NCBI GenBank assembly: GCA_035461385.1
Contig: DATHVI010000009.1
Coordinates: 1-53,919 of the forward strand
DNA from: DATHVI01 sp035461385
Lineage (GTDB): Bacteria; Actinomycetota; Thermoleophilia; Solirubrobacterales; 70-9
Direction: 5' to 3'
Length of the DNA stretch: 53,919 nt
The notes beneath the pieces were generated by a model. The model did no database searches. It worked only from the letters and a program-made list of their open reading frames with translations, and had not been told where the DNA came from. The position numbers were made by a program, and so were the translations under genes. Of the stretch, positions 48,891 to 53,919 are shown piece after piece (positions within the stretch are counted from its first letter, which is position 1; every line of letters begins with the position of its first letter).

Positions 48891-48896
48891 TAGACT
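48891..48896 (+). promoter_or_regulatory. -10 box TAGACT, leaderless promoter of holA
   Basis: TAGACT ends nine bases before ATG 48906. Confidence 0.55.
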
Positions 48897-48905
48897 CGGC
48901 TCCGG

Positions 48906-49904
48906 ATGGCTGCCGACCAGATCAAGCCGGCCTACCTGATCGCGGGCACCGACGAGGGCAAGATCATGGCGACGATCTCGCGCCTGCGCGCCCGCGCCGA
49001 GCGCGAGGGCGGACCGGGCGCGCTCGAGGCGTTCGCCGCCGAGCCGGGGGCCCGGGGAGGCCCCGACGCCGAGGCGCTGGTCGCGGCGATGCCGGCGCTG
49101 TCGCTGACCGCGGAGCGCCGCTACCTGCTCGCCGACGGCGTCGAACGCTGGTCGGCGAAGCAGGCGAGCCTGGTGGTCGAGGCGCTCGGGGCGCTGCCGC
49201 CGGAGACGGTCGTCGTCCTCGTCGCCCGGGAGGAGCCGCCGAGGCTGCGGGCGCCGAAGAAGCTCGCCGACGCGGTCGAGAAGGCGGGCGGCGAGGTCCG
49301 GCGCTACGAGGCACCGCGCGCCCGCGACCTGCCGGCCTGGCTCGTCGCCGAGGCAAGCCGCCGCGAGCTCGAGCTCGACCGCGACGCTGCCGGCCTGCTC
49401 GTCGAGCGAATGGGGGAGAGCACAGTCCGGCTCGGCAACGAGCTCGACCGGCTTGCGCTCTGGGCCGGCCCGGGCGGCCGGGTGACGCGCGCCGACCTCG
49501 CGGCGATGGTCGCGGACACCTCCGAGGAGGTCGCCTGGGCGCTGTCCGACGCGCTCGTCGCCGCCGATCCGGCGGGCGGGCTCCGCGCCGCCGAGCGGCT
49601 CGCCGGCCAGGGCGAGTCGGTGACCGGCCTCATCTACCAGGCGGCGAAGCGGCTCCGCGCCGCCCACGCCGCTCGCGCCGCCCTCGACGCGGGCCGGCCC
49701 GCGAAGCAGGTCGAGGCCGACCTGCCGATGCACCCGTACGCGGCGAAGATGCTCGTCCGCCAGGTCGGCGAGACCTCGACCGAGGAGCTTCGCGACGCCA
49801 CCTGCGCCGTCGCCGACCTCGAGTGGTGGACGCGCGGCGGCTCCGAATACCCCGAGCCGGTCGCCCTCACGCTCGCGATTCGCCGCGCCACCGCCAGCGT
49901 CTAG
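48906..49904 (+). CDS. holA: DNA polymerase III subunit delta
   Basis: The 332-residue protein has the HolA plan: N-terminal AAA+-like fold without a functional P-loop (KPAYLIAGTDEGKIMATISRL, residues 8-28), RYLLADGVERWSAKQ, VVVLVAREEPPRLRAPKKL, the delta helices (LVERMGESTVRLGNELDRLAL, about 164-184; SDALVAADPAGGLRAAERLA) and the C-terminal clamp-loader collar (LWWxxR-type LEWWTRGGSEYPEPVAL). It opens the beta clamp. It sits after comEC and faces rpsT, a holA/rpsT neighbourhood conserved in many bacteria. Confidence 0.92.
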   Translation: MAADQIKPAYLIAGTDEGKIMATISRLRARAEREGGPGALEAFAAEPGARGGPDAEALVAAMPALSLTAERRYLLADGVERWSAKQASLVVEALGALPPETVVVLVAREEPPRLRAPKKLADAVEKAGGEVRRYEAPRARDLPAWLVAEASRRELELDRDAAGLLVERMGESTVRLGNELDRLALWAGPGGRVTRADLAAMVADTSEEVAWALSDALVAADPAGGLRAAERLAGQGESVTGLIYQAAKRLRAAHAARAALDAGRPAKQVEADLPMHPYAAKMLVRQVGETSTEELRDATCAVADLEWWTRGGSEYPEPVALTLAIRRATASV

Positions 49905-49970
49905 ACGGGCCGCCCGGGAGCGGGCGCCGGGACCTGCGCTGCCGCCCGAGCTCGCACGCTACCCGCACGG

Positions 49971-50013
49971 GTGAGGCGGATTTTGCATCACCACGATGCA
50001 AAATCCGCCTCAC
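49971..50013. terminator. Perfect 43-base palindromic terminator between holA and rpsT
   Basis: The 19-base arms 49971-49989 and 49995-50013 are exactly complementary around ACCAC. It lies between convergent holA and rpsT, so it can stop transcription from both sides. The arms include TTTTGC/GCAAAA. It shares the GAGGCGGAT(T/C)TTG core with the hairpin at 3655-3697. Confidence 0.75.
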
Positions 50014-50087
50014 CGCTGCGGAAGCGCGGAGCCGGGGGGCATTCGCCGTCCGCCTCGCCGCGGCGGCGACCGGCGGAGGCGGCGGAG

Positions 50088-50354
50088 CTACGCCCCGGCG
50101 CCGGCGCGGAGGCGCTCGGCCTTGGCCTTCTTGCGGCTGCCGCTGTTGCCGTGCAGGGCACCCTTCTGGACGGCCTTGTCGATCTTCGAGATCAGCGCCC
50201 GGTGCTCGGCCTCGATCGCCTCGTCGTCGCCGTCGGCGACCGCACGCTCGAGGCGCCGGAAGTAGGTCTTCACCGCGCTCGTCAGGCGCCGGTTCTCGTC
50301 GTGCTCGCGCTGCGAGCGCGCGATCCGCTTCTTCTGCGAGGCGATGTTGGCCAT
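50088..50354 (-). CDS. rpsT: 30S ribosomal protein S20
   Basis: The 88-residue protein starts MANIASQKKRIARSQREHDE and contains SAVKTYFRRLERAVADGD and KAVQKGALHGNSGSRKKAKA, all standard for S20, a helical protein of the 30S body that binds 16S rRNA. The ATG at 50354 is chosen because the family begins MANI; a longer in-frame start at 50381 would read through the promoter. It is divergent from murJ. Confidence 0.96.
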   Translation of the reverse strand: MANIASQKKRIARSQREHDENRRLTSAVKTYFRRLERAVADGDDEAIEAEHRALISKIDKAVQKGALHGNSGSRKKAKAERLRAGAGA

Positions 50355-50366
50355 GACCGGCGGTGG

Positions 50367-50372
50367 AGTGTA
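50367..50372 (-). promoter_or_regulatory. -10 box TACACT upstream of rpsT
   Basis: TACACT on the minus strand ends 12 bases before the ATG at 50354, implying a leader of about five bases or none. Confidence 0.45.
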
Positions 50373-50440
50373 GCGATGCACCTTTCAGGAGCCGCTGCGA
50401 CCCGACGCGGGCGGCTGACGGGTGCCACGCTCTCGGGTTC

Positions 50441-52123
50441 GTGACCGACACGAGGGATTTCGATGCCGGCCCGGTCGACCTCAGCGCCGGCGAGGAGCCG
50501 GGAGCGGAGGGCGTTACCGCGGCGCGCGAGAGCCGCCAGGCACGAGCCGGACGGCTGGCCCGCTCGACCGCGTTCTTCTCCTTCGCCACCGGCCTCTCGC
50601 GGATCGCCGGGCTCGTCCGCGAGATCGTCGCCGCGAGCTACTTCGGGATCACCCCGCAGATGTCGGCGTTCACCACCGCATTCCTGGTCCCGAACACGAT
50701 CCGCAGCCTGTTCGCCGACGCGGCAATCCAGGCGGCGTTCGTACCGATCTTCACCGAGCACCTCGAACGCGGCAACCGCAGACAGGCCTTCCACCTCGCT
50801 TCGAGCCTGATCTTCGTCGTCGGCCTCATCCTCGGGGCGCTGACCGCGCTGCTGATCCTGATCGCGCCGGTGATCATGCCGCTGTTCGTGACCAGCGGCT
50901 CGGAGCTGGTCAGCGATCTCGCGGTCGGGCTCTCCCGGGTCCTGTTCCCGATCCTCGTCCTCCTCGGGCTCACCGGGATGGTGGTCGGGATCCTCAACAG
51001 CTACGACCGCTTCGGCGTCTTCGCGATCTCGCCGTTCTTCTGGAACGTCGCGATCATCGCCGTCCTCGTCGGATTGGTGCCGGCGTTCCCGGAGGAGGAC
51101 GAGATCTACGCCTACGCGATCGGAGTCCTCGTCGGCACGGTCGTCCAGCTCGCGCTACCCGTCATCGACCTGAAGAACACCCCGTTCGGGATTCGGCGCG
51201 CCCTGGTCGCACCGTTCCGGGGGCGGATCGGAGAGGCGCTTCGCGACCTCGACGTCCGCCGCGTGCTGATCCTGATGCTTCCGGTCACGCTCAGCCTCGG
51301 GCTGATCAACATCAACCTGCTGATCAACAACGTGATCGGCTACCTGGTCTCGAATGAGGCCCCGGCGGCGATCGAGAAGGCGTTCCGGATCTACATGCTC
51401 CCGCAGGGGATCTTCTCGGTCGCGATCTCGACCGTGCTCTTCCCGACCCTAGCCCGGCTTGCGACCCGTCGCGAGTACGCGGAGCTGCGGGCGACGCTGG
51501 CGAGCGGGATGCGCCAGATCCTCTTCCTGCTGCTTCCGGCGACTGCGGCGATCCTCGTCCTCTCGGAACCGATGATCCGGCTCGTCTACGAGCGCGGCGT
51601 CTTCGGTCCCGGCGCCACCGAGGTCGTCTCGACGGCGCTGTTCTGGTTCGCGTTCTCGCTCCCCTTCAACGGCCTCTTCCTGCTCCTCACCCGGACGTTC
51701 TTCAGCCTTCAGCGGCCCTGGGTGCCGACGGCGATCTCGGCCGTCAACCTCGCGATCACCGCGACCGTGGCGCTGCTGCTCTACCGGCCGTTCGGCGTCG
51801 CCGGAATCGTCGCCGCCACGGCCGTCGCGACGGCGGTCAGCGTCGCCCTCCAGGCCCTGATCCTGCGCGGCCTGCTCGGCAGGCTCGAGCTCGGGCGGCT
51901 GCTGATCACCACCGTGGTCGTCGGGGTCGCCGCGATCGCGCTGGCGGTGACGAGCTTCGTCATCTGGACCGGGCTCGACTCGCTGCTCGGACGCAGCCTC
52001 GTCGCCCAGGTGATCTCGCTCTCGTTCGGGCTCGGCGCCGGGCTCGCCGCCTACGCCGCCTCGATCGCCTGGGTCGGCCTGCCCGAGGCGACGATGATCT
52101 GGCGGCTGATCCGCCGCCGGTAA
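50441..52123 (+). CDS. murJ: Lipid II flippase MurJ (MviN)
   Basis: The roughly 560-residue MOP-superfamily protein has 14 predicted membrane helices and MurJ hallmarks: FFSFATGLSRIAGLVREIV (about 45-63) with the conserved Arg residues, PNTIRSLFADAAIQAAFVPIF (about 85-105), GLTGMVVGILNSYDRFGVFA and LPQGIFSVAISTVLFPTLAR. It moves lipid II outward for peptidoglycan synthesis, serving the PBP2/RodA machinery encoded upstream. GTG 50441 is preferred because it gives a normal N-terminus; GTG 50363 would extend into the rpsT promoter region. Its TAA stop forms the first bases of the lepA -10-like box. Confidence 0.93.
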   Translation: MTDTRDFDAGPVDLSAGEEPGAEGVTAARESRQARAGRLARSTAFFSFATGLSRIAGLVREIVAASYFGITPQMSAFTTAFLVPNTIRSLFADAAIQAAFVPIFTEHLERGNRRQAFHLASSLIFVVGLILGALTALLILIAPVIMPLFVTSGSELVSDLAVGLSRVLFPILVLLGLTGMVVGILNSYDRFGVFAISPFFWNVAIIAVLVGLVPAFPEEDEIYAYAIGVLVGTVVQLALPVIDLKNTPFGIRRALVAPFRGRIGEALRDLDVRRVLILMLPVTLSLGLININLLINNVIGYLVSNEAPAAIEKAFRIYMLPQGIFSVAISTVLFPTLARLATRREYAELRATLASGMRQILFLLLPATAAILVLSEPMIRLVYERGVFGPGATEVVSTALFWFAFSLPFNGLFLLLTRTFFSLQRPWVPTAISAVNLAITATVALLLYRPFGVAGIVAATAVATAVSVALQALILRGLLGRLELGRLLITTVVVGVAAIALAVTSFVIWTGLDSLLGRSLVAQVISLSFGLGAGLAAYAASIAWVGLPEATMIWRLIRRR

Positions 52124-52126
52124 CCT
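52121..52126 (+). promoter_or_regulatory. -10-like box TAACCT upstream of lepA
   Basis: TAACCT overlaps the murJ stop codon and ends 12 bases before ATG 52139. Confidence 0.35.
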
Positions 52127-52138
52127 CGCCCCAGCCCC

Positions 52139-53919
<1,781 letters not shown>

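Overview
The window is bacterial chromosome of very high G+C, with third codon positions almost always G or C. It suggests an actinobacterium of the deep Thermoleophilia (Solirubrobacterales/Gaiellales-like) type. That placement is an inference from the gene order mreB-mreC-mreD-mrdA-rodA-rng-rplU-rpmA-obgE-proB-proA-nadD-rsfS, from the many leaderless genes, and from family-level resemblance of several proteins. No insertion sequence, prophage, CRISPR array or rRNA was seen. One tRNA gene, tRNA-Ala(GGC), is present. No stretch longer than 300 bases lacks a gene.

Layout. 1-3.6 kb: a small catabolic or regulatory cluster (FAD oxidase cut by the window edge, TIM-barrel sugar isomerase/epimerase, Tm-1-like UPF0261 protein, DeoR repressor) around an AT-rich divergent promoter with an inverted repeat. 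3.7-7.2 kb: secreted cupredoxin, CtaG, membrane spermidine-synthase-like protein and a coupled micro-protein. 7.2-11.9 kb: tig, clpP and clpX, with a DUF559-type nuclease-like gene inserted between clpP and clpX. 12-16.3 kb: glutamate decarboxylase, class I amidotransferase, aldo/keto reductase and an atypical ion-channel protein. 16.4-22.3 kb: valS, folC, two small or membrane proteins, ndk and maf. 22.4-30.1 kb: the rod-shape elongasome (mreBCD, PBP2, RodA) followed by RNase E/G. 30.3-37.3 kb: rplU, rpmA, obgE, proB, proA, nadD, rsfS and a DivIVA-like coiled-coil protein. 37.4-38.1 kb: a decayed PD-(D/E)XK nuclease, tRNA-Ala and Phd-like antitoxin read through one frame. 38.1-42.4 kb: S53 protease, MBL hydrolase, and a MarR-controlled yceI/FMN-reductase pair. 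42.5-53.9 kb: leuS, cupin, acylphosphatase, comEA, comEC, holA, rpsT, murJ and lepA (cut by the window end).

How it works together. Most of the window is core growth machinery: protein folding and turnover, tRNA charging, cell elongation, ribosome assembly, proline and NAD synthesis, and DNA uptake or replication. A consistent promoter architecture runs through it. A TANNNT -10 box lies 6-10 bases before the start codon of many operon-first genes (valS, leuS, tig, clpP, obgE, proB, proA, holA and others), which implies leaderless mRNAs. I used this to choose starts. Genes inside operons instead use Shine-Dalgarno sites and ATGA/GTGA overlaps.

The oddest items are: the nuclease/tRNA/antitoxin composite with three frame breaks; a CUG start with a near-perfect Shine-Dalgarno for RNase E/G and a CUG-only start for maf; a tandem-repeat micro-ORF coupled between nadD and rsfS; a histone-H1-like tail on ribosomal protein L21; and a codon-usage break inside rodA.
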